From Streptomyces sp. NBC_00775 (lineage in GTDB: Bacteria; Actinomycetota; Actinomycetes; Streptomycetales; Streptomycetaceae), in NCBI RefSeq assembly GCF_036347135.1, contig NZ_CP108938.1, positions 248,001-312,000 on the forward strand: DNA of 64,000 nucleotides, given 5' to 3'. Shown here in pieces: positions 7,866-16,904 of the stretch. A program made the position numbers and the translations under genes. The notes under the pieces were generated by a model, which saw only the letters and a list, made by a program, of their open reading frames with translations, had not been told where the DNA came from and searched no databases. Positions within the stretch are counted from its first letter, which is position 1; each line of letters begins with the position of its first letter.

Positions 7866-8780
7866 TCAGGAGATCTGGTCGAGCAGTTCCTGACGGTGTG
7901 CGGTGGCCCAGGACTCTAGATGGATGGGCTCTCGGCCGAGCAGCTCCTGGACCGTACTGGTGGTGACCGCGGAGTAGTCGAAGCGGCCCTCGTAGGTCTG
8001 TCGCGCCCAGGTCAGTGTGCTGGCCGCGTATGCGGCGTCCATGTTGGCGGGCGCGGTGTCCAGCCCGGCATCGATCATGCGTTGCAGATCGTCCGGGGTC
8101 AGGACCAGCGCGGGGATCTCCCGTCCGAGGGCGGCGGAGAGGGCCTCGGCCACCTCGGTGCCGTTGAGGAGATCGGCCGACAGGTAGTAGTCCTTGCCCG
8201 CGTGCGTCTCGGGGCCTTCGGCCAGGACCTTGGCCACGACCGATGCGATGTCGTCACCGGCGATCCAGCCGACCTGCTTGTCGCCCATCGGCCACACCAT
8301 CTGGCCGTCGCGCAGCCGGTTGATGCCCAGCAGGTTCTCCATGAACACGTGCGGATGCACATTCGCCCAGGCCAGCTTGGAGCCGGCGATGTAGCGCTCC
8401 ACCAGTTCGTGCCACGCGAAGTGCGGGTCGGTGGAGCGTTTGTCGCTGAACACGCCCAGGTGCACCACGAAGCTGACGCCCGCGTCCTCGGCGGCGTCCA
8501 CCAGGGTCTTGGTCTGGTGGTTCATCGCCGAGGTGTAGCCGGTCATCAGGAATACCCGGTCGATGCCCTCCAGCGCGCTGGGGAAGGTGTCGGGGTCATC
8601 GAGATCAATGCGGACCGCTTCCTTCCCCTCCTTGATCCACTGCTCGACGGTCGTCTCGCTGCGTGAAGCGCGCACCGGGACCGCTTGGCCGGGTGTCGTC
8701 TCCAGCGCCTTCACGACCGCCGATCCGGTGCGGCCGGTGGCGCCCAGGACCAGCACTCGCGGGGTGTCTGCGTTCCGCAT
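7866..8780 (-). CDS. NmrA-like NAD(P)-binding oxidoreductase
   Basis: This 304-residue atypical short-chain dehydrogenase opens with the Rossmann motif VLVLGATGRTGSAVVKAL (GxTGxxG, residues 9-26). It continues with RIDLDDPDTFPSALEGIDRVF and a C-terminal substrate domain (HFAWHELVERYI; VHPHVFMENLL). It lacks a clear YxxxK dyad in the usual position, as in NmrA/HSCARG and QOR2-type quinone reductases, so it is either a reductase of small electrophiles or quinones or a redox sensor. The start is the ATG at 8780. It is divergent from a TetR gene across a 102-base gap holding a large inverted repeat, and is the probable target of that TetR protein. Confidence 0.88.
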   Translation of the reverse strand: MRNADTPRVLVLGATGRTGSAVVKALETTPGQAVPVRASRSETTVEQWIKEGKEAVRIDLDDPDTFPSALEGIDRVFLMTGYTSAMNHQTKTLVDAAEDAGVSFVVHLGVFSDKRSTDPHFAWHELVERYIAGSKLAWANVHPHVFMENLLGINRLRDGQMVWPMGDKQVGWIAGDDIASVVAKVLAEGPETHAGKDYYLSADLLNGTEVAEALSAALGREIPALVLTPDDLQRMIDAGLDTAPANMDAAYAASTLTWARQTYEGRFDYSAVTTSTVQELLGREPIHLESWATAHRQELLDQIS

Positions 8781-8796
8781 CCGTCTCTCCCTGCCT

Positions 8797-8847
8797 CATA
8801 CGACAGCAATCACTTTCGCATGACTCGATAGTGGTTGCTGTCGTATG
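8797..8847. promoter_or_regulatory. Large inverted repeat, probable TetR operator between divergent genes
   Basis: Arms CATACGACAGCAATCAC (8797-8813) and GTGGTTGCTGTCGTATG (8831-8847) are complementary at 16 of 17 positions around a 17-base spacer. The pair fills most of the space between the NmrA-like gene and the TetR gene and would cover both promoters. Confidence 0.8.
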
Positions 8848-8882
8848 CTCTGTCAAGTCGACGCGAGACCGGAGGAAGAATC

Positions 8883-9515
8883 GTGCGTACCTGGGCGGAG
8901 AACGACCCCAAAGCGCGCCTGATGGCACGCAAGCGCGAGGCGATCATCAACGCCGCCCTCACGGCCTTCCTGGAAGAGGGGTACGGCGGAAGCTCGGTCA
9001 ACCGCATCGCCGCGAGCGCAGGCGTGTCCATCACCACCCTGTACCGGCACTTCGACAGCAAGGACGATCTCTTCGTCGCCGTCATCCAGGAGGCCTGCGA
9101 CACTTCCGCGCAGACCGCGGACCCGGATTGGCTGAACCTGCCGCCCTTGGAAGGCCTGACGGAAGCAGGCTGCGATCTTCTCCAGCACATCCTGTCCGAG
9201 CAGCAGTTGGCGCTGTTCAGGGTGGTGGCGAGGGACGCACAGCGCTTCCCCGAGCTCGGCCACCGCTACCAACAGGAGATCCTCGGAGACCGCATAGCCC
9301 TGTTCAAGCGCCACCTGTCCCACTGGCCGGCGGGACTGCGCTCCAAGGTCAGCGACCCCACACGGGCCGCGCACGTCTTCTCCGCCCTCCTCCAGGCAGA
9401 GATCGTGGACACCGCCCTGCTCGGCGGACCGGTCCCCGACTCGGCGGCCATCCGAATCCGTTCCCAGGAGGCAGCGAACGACCTGCTGGCCCTCGCCGAG
9501 GCCGGACGCCTGTAG
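8883..9515 (+). CDS. TetR/AcrR family transcriptional regulator
   Basis: This 210-residue repressor has helix-turn-helix KREAIINAALTAFLEEGYGG, then SSVNRIAASAGVSITTLYRH, then DSKDDLFVAV, about residues 17-63. The C-terminal domain looks like the TetR_C_7/AefR-like type (LLQHILSEQQLALFRVVARD; FPELGHRYQQEI). The GTG at 8883 is chosen because GGAGGAAG lies about seven bases upstream; an ATG at 8835 would fall inside the operator arm. It is divergent from the NmrA-like reductase and very likely controls it and itself through the inverted repeat at 8797-8847. The inducer is unknown. Confidence 0.92.
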   Translation: MRTWAENDPKARLMARKREAIINAALTAFLEEGYGGSSVNRIAASAGVSITTLYRHFDSKDDLFVAVIQEACDTSAQTADPDWLNLPPLEGLTEAGCDLLQHILSEQQLALFRVVARDAQRFPELGHRYQQEILGDRIALFKRHLSHWPAGLRSKVSDPTRAAHVFSALLQAEIVDTALLGGPVPDSAAIRIRSQEAANDLLALAEAGRL

Positions 9516-9624
9516 GGGCGGCGCAGCCCTATCCCTCCTGCGAGTGACGCGCTGATGCGCCGCTGACGGCCGAGGCAGCCATGCTTCCTCTAGGTGAGCA
9601 TCTGTCAGGTCTGCTCCGCCCACC

Positions 9625-9762
9625 TCTCCAGTCAACGAGCTTCAGGAGTTCCGGCTCGTCCTTGGCGACGCGGCGGGACAGCAGCGTGTCGCCGCTCTCG
9701 TCGAGTACCGGACAGTGGTGGTGGGTCGTGCCGCTGTCGATGCCGGCCCAGATCCGGTTCAT
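9625..9762 (-). pseudogene. IS110-family transposase N-terminal fragment
   Basis: A 45-residue translation on the minus strand, from the ATG at 9762 (MNRIWAGIDSGTTHHHCPVL, then LLSRRVAKDEPELLKLV), matches the start of IS110-type DEDD transposases, with the first catalytic Asp in AGID. It has no downstream continuation. The surrounding 9516-10034 holds no other supportable gene. Confidence 0.7.
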
Positions 9763-10034
9763 CGCGCTCCAAACGCTCATCCCTGCAGGATCCATGCCAC
9801 AGACGACCTCACCGGCATGGCCTTATACAGCGATCATTCTGGAGTGAACGCCGTCCTCCCGGCCGGGGCGTACCGGCCGTACGCCGGGTGCACCGTACCG
9901 CCCCGGTGCGGAGGTTGGACTTCGCAGCCCTGCTGCTACGTCATCAAACTGCCTTGCTTGACGGGGAGTTGGAACGATCCTCCACTGCCCCGTAGGGGCG
10001 ACGGGCCGTCCGCCGCCGTGGAGGGGGAGTTCCC

Positions 10035-10328
10035 GTGAGCACGCCCGCGCACGCACCACAGACGGTCGGTGAACTGCGCCGTCTGCTGGACGAGTTGGGC
10101 AATCCCTGGACGGTCGATCCGGGGCTTGCCGACGACGATCCGCTGCCCGACCCACCGCGAGGCGCCTTGAAGGAGGACGAGGTACCCGCGGAAGTGCGGC
10201 TCGCGGCGCTGCCCGAGGACGTGGACCTCGGCGACCTGATCAGCTCGCAACCGCCCGCCAACCCGGAGCTTCGCGCCCGCTGGCGGGAAGTCGGGCTCCT
10301 GCCACCGGAGGAGGGGGACGCGTCATGA
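10035..10328 (+). CDS. Small protein coupled to a C1 peptidase gene
   Basis: This 97-residue acidic protein has no recognised domain: an N-terminal helix (TVGELRRLLDELGNPWTV), a Pro/Asp-rich middle, a helix (EDEVPAEVRLAALPEDV) and a C-terminal segment (NPELRARWREVGLLPPE). The GTG at 10035 follows a strong GGAGGGGGAG. Its stop overlaps the ATG of the papain-like protease by four bases (ATGA at 10325-10328), so the two are translationally coupled. Since the protease lacks its own propeptide, this protein could be a chaperone or inhibitor acting in trans (inference). There is no signal peptide or membrane segment. Confidence 0.75.
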   Translation: MSTPAHAPQTVGELRRLLDELGNPWTVDPGLADDDPLPDPPRGALKEDEVPAEVRLAALPEDVDLGDLISSQPPANPELRARWREVGLLPPEEGDAS

Positions 10329-12007
10329 CCAACGTCGACTGGCGCTCGCGTTTCGGGCGCGGCTGGATCACGAGCGTACGCAACCAGGGCGGCTCGCAGA
10401 ACTGCTGGGCGTTCGCCACGACGGCCCTGTACGAGGCGATGATCCGCATCGAGCATCTGCTGTGGACCCGCCGCTCCGAAGGGGATCTGGCACGGGGCAC
10501 CGGCAAACAAGCGTGGGACCTCGGCAACATCGGCGAGGGCACGATCTTCGTCGAACGGTACGGACTGGCCGACCCCGACTGCTTCCCGTGGGGCGAGGCG
10601 GCGTCGCTGTACACGTCCAAGCCGCACGGCGCCAACCTGCAGGCGACCCCGCTGTCCACCACACCGGACCGCTCGGGCCGCACCATGCGCATCGCCGCCG
10701 GCGCGACCGTCACGCTCACCGATCCCGCGCAGAAACGCCAGTGGATCGACCTGGTCGGACCGATGGCCGTCATCTTGGTACCGCCCGCGGACTTCGGCAG
10801 CCTGCGCGACGGCATCTACATGCCCACCACCAGCGCCCTCGGCGGCGCACACGCCCTGCTCGTCGTGGGCTTCAACGACGACGAACGGTACTGGATTGTG
10901 AAGAACTCCTGGGGCACCGCCTCCTGGGGCGTGGATGGATTCGGCAAGATCTCGTACGACGCCGGACTGCTGGAGAACGTGGGGTTCACCGGGCTGCGCG
11001 GCACCAATCCCGACCCGTGGGCGAAGCGGCGGCTGCGCAACGGGGTCCTCGTCCAGGGCGGCAACGGCGCGCTGCGCAACAACTTCGAGCTTTTCGTCAA
11101 GGCAGGCGCGAACATCGACCACTGGTACCGGGAAAACGCCGACTCCAAGACACCCTGGGCGCGCGTCGGCACCGTACGGTCGACCGACGTGTGGCGGGAC
11201 ACGTTCCACGACGACGCCCTCGACTTCCCGGCCGCGGTGCAGAGCTCCTTCAACCGGGACTTCGAGCTCGTCTACCGCTCCAACTACCGGAAGCTGCGCC
11301 ACGTGTACTACGACCAGGCCGGGGGCCTGTGGAACGACGCGACGCTTCTCGGGCCGCAGGACCCCATCGGCATTCCGGGGTTCGTGCAGAGCAATCGCGG
11401 CGCTCCCGGCGACTTCGAGGTCGTCGCGGTCACCGGCGATGGCCGCGCCCACCACCTGACCAAGCACAACAGCACACCGTGGACCCGCACACCGGGCGAA
11501 TGGTACGAGCAGCAAACGTTCGGCTCCGGCATAGCCTTCAGCGGCCCCTCGCTCGTCCAGAGCAAGCTCGGTGTCACCGCGTCGCCCGAGAACGGGCAGG
11601 GTGAACTCCACTACGTCTGCACGCTGTCCGGCGGCGGGATGGCGCACTTCCGCCGCGCCTCCGCCGCGGACGGCTGGACCCAGCTGGGCACGTTCGGCCA
11701 GGACACGACGGAGGCGCCCTGCCTCGTCGAGGGCACCTACGGCGCCGGCAACGAGATGGGCGTCGGCAACTTCGAACTGTGCGTGCCCGTCGCGGGCGGG
11801 CACATCGAGCACTGGTGGCGCTACAACGCCTCCCCCGGCCCATGGAACCGCTCGGCAGTCTTCGGCAGCGACGTCCGCCGCGTCCTCGGCCTCCTGCAGA
11901 GCACGTACGCCACCAACCTGGAGCTGATCGCAGAACGCACGGACGGCCGCTGCCAGCACTACTGGAGGGACGGTGCGGGCTGGCACGCGGGGGCGATCAT
12001 CACTTAG
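10325..12007 (+). CDS. C1-family (papain-like) cysteine peptidase with C-terminal repeat domain
   Basis: The first 225 of 560 residues form a papain-type domain. The oxyanion Gln21 and nucleophile Cys27 are in VRNQGGSQNCWAFA, His176 in GGAHALLVVGF, and Asn194 in VKNSWGTASWG. No prodomain or signal peptide precedes it: mature-like numbering starts almost at residue 1, so the enzyme is probably cytosolic or exported by an unusual route. Residues about 235-560 hold six degenerate repeats, each with an FELxx...GxxxHWYR-type core (FELFVKAGANIDHWYRENA; FELCVPVAGGHIEHWWRYNA), often closed by LVQS/VQSS. That suggests a six-bladed propeller or lectin-like domain for target binding. The gene overlaps the 97-residue gene by four bases. 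The substrate is unknown. Confidence 0.88.
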   Translation: MTNVDWRSRFGRGWITSVRNQGGSQNCWAFATTALYEAMIRIEHLLWTRRSEGDLARGTGKQAWDLGNIGEGTIFVERYGLADPDCFPWGEAASLYTSKPHGANLQATPLSTTPDRSGRTMRIAAGATVTLTDPAQKRQWIDLVGPMAVILVPPADFGSLRDGIYMPTTSALGGAHALLVVGFNDDERYWIVKNSWGTASWGVDGFGKISYDAGLLENVGFTGLRGTNPDPWAKRRLRNGVLVQGGNGALRNNFELFVKAGANIDHWYRENADSKTPWARVGTVRSTDVWRDTFHDDALDFPAAVQSSFNRDFELVYRSNYRKLRHVYYDQAGGLWNDATLLGPQDPIGIPGFVQSNRGAPGDFEVVAVTGDGRAHHLTKHNSTPWTRTPGEWYEQQTFGSGIAFSGPSLVQSKLGVTASPENGQGELHYVCTLSGGGMAHFRRASAADGWTQLGTFGQDTTEAPCLVEGTYGAGNEMGVGNFELCVPVAGGHIEHWWRYNASPGPWNRSAVFGSDVRRVLGLLQSTYATNLELIAERTDGRCQHYWRDGAGWHAGAIIT

Positions 12008-12118
12008 CTCGACTCTGTCGGGGATCTTCCCGGGCAGGCGGGCAAGCGGGCGTTGGCGCCGGACCATGCGCCGGACCATGCGCCGGCGCTGCCCTGGCGC
12101 CGCTCCCGGCCTCGGTCC

Positions 12119-12997
12119 TCAGCGGGCGAGGAGGTCTCGAAGTGCCTTGGCAATGTCGGCAGGGGCTTCTTCTGCCATGAAGTGGCCGCAGGTGACGGTG
12201 GTGTGCCGCAGATCCGGTGCCCAGGCGCTCCACAGGGCTGCCGCGTCGAAGCCGAGGGCAGCGCCCCAGTCCTGCTGGAGCACGGTGACCGGCATCCGTA
12301 GACAGTTGGCGGCGTCCCGGTCGGCCTGGTCGTGGTCGACGTCGATGCCGGCGGAGGCGCGGTAGTCGGCCACGATCGAGGGCACCGCGTCGCGGCAGGC
12401 GTCCAGGTAGGAGGAGCGGACGTCGGCGGGGATCGCCTGCGGGTTGTAGGTCCAGATGTCGAGGAAGTGGCCGAAGAAGGCGTCCGGGCTGGCGGCGATC
12501 ATCTGCTCGGGCAGACCAGGGGGTTGGGCCATCAGGTAGAGGTGGAAGCCGACGGCGGCAGTGACACCGCGCATCGCCTGCCACATGTCCAGCGTGGGGA
12601 GCACGTCGAGGCAGGCCAGGTGAGTGATCGTCTCGGGGTGGTCGAGCCCGGCGCGGAAGGCGACCAGGGCCCCGCGGTCGTGCCCGGCCAGCGCGAAGTG
12701 GTCGTGCCCCAGCGCGCGGGTCAGGGCGACGATGTCCGCAGCCATGGTTCGCTTGGCGTAGGTGGTGGCGTCGGTCTCGGCGGGCTTGTCGCTGGCGCCG
12801 TAGCCGCGCAGGTCGGGGCAGATCACGGTGTGGTCGGCCGCGAGGTCGGCGGCGACATGCCGCCACATCAGGTGGGTCTGCGGGAAGCCGTGCAGCAACA
12901 CGATCGGGGAGCCCGAGCCGGAGACGGCCGCGTTCAGCGAGACGCCGTCGGCGACGGGAACGCACCGATACTCGAAGCCGGCGATGGCAGGCGTCAT
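12119..12997 (-). CDS. Alpha/beta hydrolase, haloacetate dehalogenase/epoxide hydrolase-like
   Basis: This 292-residue alpha/beta hydrolase has the oxyanion-hole motif LLHGFPQTHLMWRHVA, the strand ICPDLRGYGASDKP, and a nucleophile elbow GHDRGA whose nucleophile is Asp107, not Ser. That places it with haloacetate dehalogenases and epoxide hydrolases. His272 in VTCGHFMAEEAP completes the triad. In the cap, FHLYLMAQPPGLPEQMI resembles the halide-binding region of fluoroacetate dehalogenase, but the Trp that usually follows the His there is Leu, so defluorination is doubtful. The start is the ATG at 12997. It is divergent from a SARP-type regulator at 13112. Confidence 0.85.
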   Translation of the reverse strand: MTPAIAGFEYRCVPVADGVSLNAAVSGSGSPIVLLHGFPQTHLMWRHVAADLAADHTVICPDLRGYGASDKPAETDATTYAKRTMAADIVALTRALGHDHFALAGHDRGALVAFRAGLDHPETITHLACLDVLPTLDMWQAMRGVTAAVGFHLYLMAQPPGLPEQMIAASPDAFFGHFLDIWTYNPQAIPADVRSSYLDACRDAVPSIVADYRASAGIDVDHDQADRDAANCLRMPVTVLQQDWGAALGFDAAALWSAWAPDLRHTTVTCGHFMAEEAPADIAKALRDLLAR

Positions 12998-13111
12998 GAT
13001 TTCGCCCTTTCGTAGGTGACCAGGCGCCTCAAAGCCTGCTGGACGCGGATGAGCATCGAGTGAGCGCGCTACCGTGACCAGGGGCGATGCCCCCGGAAAG
13101 GGTGGTCAAGG

Positions 13112-15088
13112 GTGCGGGTGGCGTTCGGGGTGCTGGGGCCGGTGGTGGCTTGGGACGGTGCCAGCGGTGCGATCGCGTTGAAGGGGCCGAGGCACCGCGC
13201 GGTGCTGGCCCGGCTGATCGTCGCTCGCCGCCGCGTCGTCCCTGTGACGCGTCTGGTCGAGGACCTGTGGGAGGACCCGCCCGCTGATGGGGCAGGTGCG
13301 GTGCGCACCTTCGTGGCCGCGTTGCGCCGTGCGCTGGAGCCGCAGCGCCCGCCCCGTGCTCGGGCCCGGCTGCTGGTCACCGAGGGCTCGGGGTACGCGC
13401 TGCATGCCGAGCCGGGCGGGGTTGACGCCTGGCGTTTCGAGCAGGCGGTGGCCGCTGCCGCGACGCTGCCGCCCCAGGATGGGCTCGCCCGGCTCGAAGA
13501 GGCGCTGGGATGGTGGCGCGGGCCCGCCTACGCCGACTTCACCGAGGAGAGCTGGGCCCGCGCGGAGCGATCCCGCCTGGGCGAGCTGCGGCTGCACGCC
13601 GTCGAGCGGCAGGCCGAGGCCCGCCTGGCCTTGGGGCTCGCGGGCGAGGCGGTGCCGGATCTGGACGCGCATGTGACCGAGCACCCTTGGCGCGAGGACG
13701 CGTGGGGGCTACTGGCCCTCGCGCTGTACCGCACCGGCCGCCAGGGCGACGCGCTCGCGGTGCTGCGCCGGGCACGAACGCTCCTGGTCAAGCAACTGGG
13801 GGTGGATCCGGGCCCGGGTCTGCGCCGCCTGGAGGGGGACATCCTCGACCACGCAGACCACCTCTACCCCGCTTCCGGGCCCAGCGGTCCGGCGGGGCGG
13901 GTGTGGGCGCAGGCGGCCGCCGACTACGACCGAACCGTCGCATCTGGCGCTCGGGCGCGACTGGAGTCGACGGTGGGGTTGCTGCGCAGTCTCGCGGTGA
14001 CCGGAGGCGAGGGCCTTCAGGCCGCCCGCCGGCACCGTTTGGCAGCCATCACAGCGGCGGAGGAGCTGGGCGACGCGGAACTGATCGCCCGTGTGATCGG
14101 TGCCTACGACGTCCCGGCGATCTGGACCCGCGTCGACGACCCGCAGCAGGCCGCGCGTGTCGTGGCGGCGGCCGAGCGCACCCTGGCTGTCCTCCGGCCG
14201 GGTGCGCACCCCGCGGCGCGGGCCCGCCTCCTGTCTACAATCGCCGTGGAGTCACGCGGCACCGGCTCGGCGCGCGGGCCCCAAGCCGCCCGGCAAGCGG
14301 AGCAGATCGCCCGCCGCTTGGACGACCCCACGCTGCTGGCGTTCGCCCTCAACGGCGTGTTCATGCAGACGTTCCACCGCGCGGGTCTGGCCCCGCGCCG
14401 GGACGCGATCGGCGCCGAGCTGGTCGACCTGTCTGCCAGGAACGGCCTGGCCACCTGGGAGGTGCTTGGACACCTCATCCGCCTCCAGGCCCGCAGCGCG
14501 CTCGGTGATTTCCCCACAGCCGACGGGCACGCGGCGGCGGCGGACCGCCTGGCCGAGCGTCATGAGCTGCCGCTGGTGGGCGTGTTCACCCAGTGGTACC
14601 GGGCACTGCAACTCGCCACGACCGGCACGGCATCGACGGCCGAGGTGGAGGCGGCCTACCAGGACGCCGCGGCGCGACTGAGCGGAGCCGGTATGCCCGG
14701 GCTGGAACGCGGACTGCTGCCGCTCGCCCTGCTGTCCCTGCGCCTGCAGCACGCACAGCCCGCCCAGGCCCACGAGCGCACCGACTGGGGACCCTACGAG
14801 CCCTGGGCCCGCCCCCTGGTGCTGCTGGCCCAACACCGCCCCGGTGACGTCACGGCGGTCCTGCGCCAGCTCCCGGAACCGCCCCGCGACCTGCTGTTCG
14901 AAGCCCTGTGGTGCCTCGCCGCACGGGCGGCGATCGCCGTCGGCGACCGGAAGACGATGGAGCGCGCCTACACCGAACTCACCCCCGCAGCGGCGGAACT
15001 GGCCGGGGCAGGCAGTGGCCTGCTCACCCTGGGCCCAGTGGCAAAGCACCTCAACGAACTCGCCACCGCCCTCAAGCATCCTCGGTGA
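13112..15088 (+). CDS. AfsR/SARP-type regulator with BTAD domain and long C-terminal TPR-like region
   Basis: The N-terminus is an OmpR-like winged helix ([50 protein letters not shown]; about residues 1-95). A bacterial transcriptional activation domain follows ([63 protein letters not shown]; about 98-245). The remaining 400 residues are alpha-helical, TPR-like, and lack an obvious P-loop, so this is a mid-length member without the AfsR ATPase. Such proteins activate transcription by binding direct repeats. The GTG at 13112 follows AAAGGGTGG. It is divergent from the dehalogenase-like hydrolase, its most likely target, and a repeated GTGACCAGG lies in the gap. Confidence 0.88.
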   Translation: MRVAFGVLGPVVAWDGASGAIALKGPRHRAVLARLIVARRRVVPVTRLVEDLWEDPPADGAGAVRTFVAALRRALEPQRPPRARARLLVTEGSGYALHAEPGGVDAWRFEQAVAAAATLPPQDGLARLEEALGWWRGPAYADFTEESWARAERSRLGELRLHAVERQAEARLALGLAGEAVPDLDAHVTEHPWREDAWGLLALALYRTGRQGDALAVLRRARTLLVKQLGVDPGPGLRRLEGDILDHADHLYPASGPSGPAGRVWAQAAADYDRTVASGARARLESTVGLLRSLAVTGGEGLQAARRHRLAAITAAEELGDAELIARVIGAYDVPAIWTRVDDPQQAARVVAAAERTLAVLRPGAHPAARARLLSTIAVESRGTGSARGPQAARQAEQIARRLDDPTLLAFALNGVFMQTFHRAGLAPRRDAIGAELVDLSARNGLATWEVLGHLIRLQARSALGDFPTADGHAAAADRLAERHELPLVGVFTQWYRALQLATTGTASTAEVEAAYQDAAARLSGAGMPGLERGLLPLALLSLRLQHAQPAQAHERTDWGPYEPWARPLVLLAQHRPGDVTAVLRQLPEPPRDLLFEALWCLAARAAIAVGDRKTMERAYTELTPAAAELAGAGSGLLTLGPVAKHLNELATALKHPR

Positions 15089-15261
15089 GCAGATCGCACC
15101 ACTCGTCCGTGCCTCATGACGCGGAACTCGCCACGCGCGGCGTCCTCGGAACGGCGCGGGCCGGGCAGAACCCGACCCGCGCGGCGGCGTGCGTGTCCTG
15201 CGCGCCTCCTCGACGACAGCATGCCGTGACCACCGCACAGGGTGGCATGAAGCAGAGTGCG

Positions 15262-15400
15262 CACCAGCTCGGCCATGGCTCCGACAGTCTCCTCGACGGG
15301 CGTAGCTGGGTCGACCCGGTGCTGGTGGTACAGGTCGATGCAGTCGGTGCCGAGTCGCTTGAGCGAGCCCTCGACCGCGGCCTTCACGGTGACGGCGGCT
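15262..15400 (-). pseudogene. Aldo/keto reductase internal fragment
   Basis: A minus-strand translation ([20 protein letters not shown], then [20 protein letters not shown]) matches the conserved block of aldo/keto reductases just after the catalytic Lys/His region. Neither the N-terminal catalytic Tyr segment nor the C-terminal NADPH-binding segment is present. It lies between the SARP gene and the inositol repressor. Confidence 0.75.
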
Positions 15401-15493
15401 GCTGTGGCACGCGCCCCGCCTTGCCGTCCGCGGACCACAGGTGCTGGGCATCGGACACTTCACCTGCCGCCGGTTCAGAGCGGGCAGAGCGGG

Positions 15494-16567
15494 TCATATG
15501 GGCTCGGCTGTGGTGCCGCGTACGACGAGGTGCGGGGCGAGGACGACCTCGCGGGGCTCGGTGCGGCCCTGGTCGAGGCGTTCGACGGCGGCGGTCACCG
15601 CGTGGCGGGCCTGTTCATCGGCGCTCTGGCTGACGGTGGTCAGATTGAAGCAGCTCAGACGGGAGAGGGCGTCGTCGTCGTAACCGACCACGGACACCTC
15701 CTCCGGGACGGCGACACCCGCACGGGAGAGGGCGGCCAGGACTCCGATGGCGGCCTGGTCGTTGAACGCGACGACGGCGGTGGGCAGTTCGCCGCCGTCG
15801 AGGAGGTGGCGGGCGGCACGTTCGCCCGCGGCTTCGGTGTGGTCTCCGCGCAGGACACTGATGTTTGCGTCGAGGCCGTGGCGGCGCATGGCGGTGCGGT
15901 AGCCACGGCGGCGATCGGTGGCGATGACGCCCTTGCCGCCGTCGACGTAGGTGATCGCACGGTGCCCGAGTGTCACCAGATGCTCGACGATCTGGCCGAC
16001 CCCGTCGTCGTCCGCGGTGCGGACGACGTCCAGGTCGGCGTCGGCGATCCGGCGGCCGACGGCGATGACCGGTGCCTTTCGGTCGAGGGCGGCGAGCGTG
16101 TCGGCGGGGGCGGTCGGTCCGAGCAGGATCAGGGCCTCGCTGCGGAAGGCGAGCAGTGTCTCGACGGCGGTGTGCTCGCCGCGGGTGCGGGTCTGGGTGC
16201 TGAGGACGAGGTCGTAGCCGACGTCCTCGGCGGCCGTGTGCAGATGCTCGACCAGTTCGGCGTGGAAGGGGCTGTGGATGTCGACCATGACGCCGAGCAG
16301 CCGGGTGCGCCTGCTGGCCAGCAGGCTGGCGGTGCGGTCGACCTGGTAGCCGAGCTCGGCGGCGGCTTTCAGGACGCGTTGCCGGGTGCGTTCGCTGGGA
16401 CCGGATACGCCGCGCAGTACCAGGGAGACGGACGCGGTGGACACGCCTACGCGGGCGGCCACGTCCTCCAGCCGGGGGCGTTTGTTCGCACCGTCCCGAC
16501 GCCGCTCGGAACCGACGTCGTCCACTTGCACCTCCCGGTACATCTCCTCGCGCAACTCCCTTGACAC
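15494..16567 (-). CDS. LacI-family repressor of the inositol regulon
   Basis: This 357-residue LacI/GalR regulator has helix-turn-helix LEDVAARVGVSTASVSLVLR near residues 33-52, after a 30-residue charged extension, then hinge ELGYQVDRTASLLASRRT and a type-1 periplasmic-binding-like sensor (LLGVMVDIHSPFHAELVEHL ... VSVVGYDDDALSRL). It is divergent from the inositol ABC importer. The perfect palindrome TTAAAGCGCTTTAA lies in the gap, and the same site precedes iolC, so it is very likely the repressor of both units. The inducer is probably an inositol breakdown intermediate or inositol itself (inference). An internal start after the extension is possible. Confidence 0.92.
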   Translation of the reverse strand: MSRELREEMYREVQVDDVGSERRRDGANKRPRLEDVAARVGVSTASVSLVLRGVSGPSERTRQRVLKAAAELGYQVDRTASLLASRRTRLLGVMVDIHSPFHAELVEHLHTAAEDVGYDLVLSTQTRTRGEHTAVETLLAFRSEALILLGPTAPADTLAALDRKAPVIAVGRRIADADLDVVRTADDDGVGQIVEHLVTLGHRAITYVDGGKGVIATDRRRGYRTAMRRHGLDANISVLRGDHTEAAGERAARHLLDGGELPTAVVAFNDQAAIGVLAALSRAGVAVPEEVSVVGYDDDALSRLSCFNLTTVSQSADEQARHAVTAAVERLDQGRTEPREVVLAPHLVVRGTTAEPI

Positions 16568-16597
16568 GTTCGCGAAACAAGCCGATAGTACCAGAAC

Positions 16598-16611
16598 TTA
16601 AAGCGCTTTAA
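16598..16611. promoter_or_regulatory. Operator palindrome of the inositol LacI repressor (importer side)
   Basis: TTAAAGCGCTTTAA is a perfect 14-base palindrome with the central GC pair typical of LacI-family sites. It lies 30 bases upstream of the repressor start and 290 bases upstream of the binding-protein gene. The same core recurs at 20917-20932. Confidence 0.88.
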
Positions 16612-16904
16612 ATTGTCCTGTTGTACCGACCAAGTCAGCCAGGCCGGCTCGGGAGGTCGGAGGCCGAACGACGCCGCCGTCCTGGGCGCCGGGCTTCCTG
16701 ATACGTGCCGGGTCACCGTCGACGACGCCCACAAGGCGCCCATCCGCCGCCGGACCCGCCGAACCGGATTCAGCCTCCCGCCCCTGCTCCCGCGCCCGTA
16801 CCCACCGCGGCCGCCGCCATCTCCCCAGCCGGCTGCCGGCAGTCGGCAGCCGCGGATCACTGTCCACCACCCCATCCCCGTTCGCACAGCGAGGTGCATG
16901 AACC

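Noticed and set aside
9944..12079. 711-residue open frame on the minus strand opposite the C1 peptidase gene
   Set aside because: It is a shadow of the high-GC third-position bias; the translation is low-complexity and matches no family, while the plus-strand gene has catalytic motifs.
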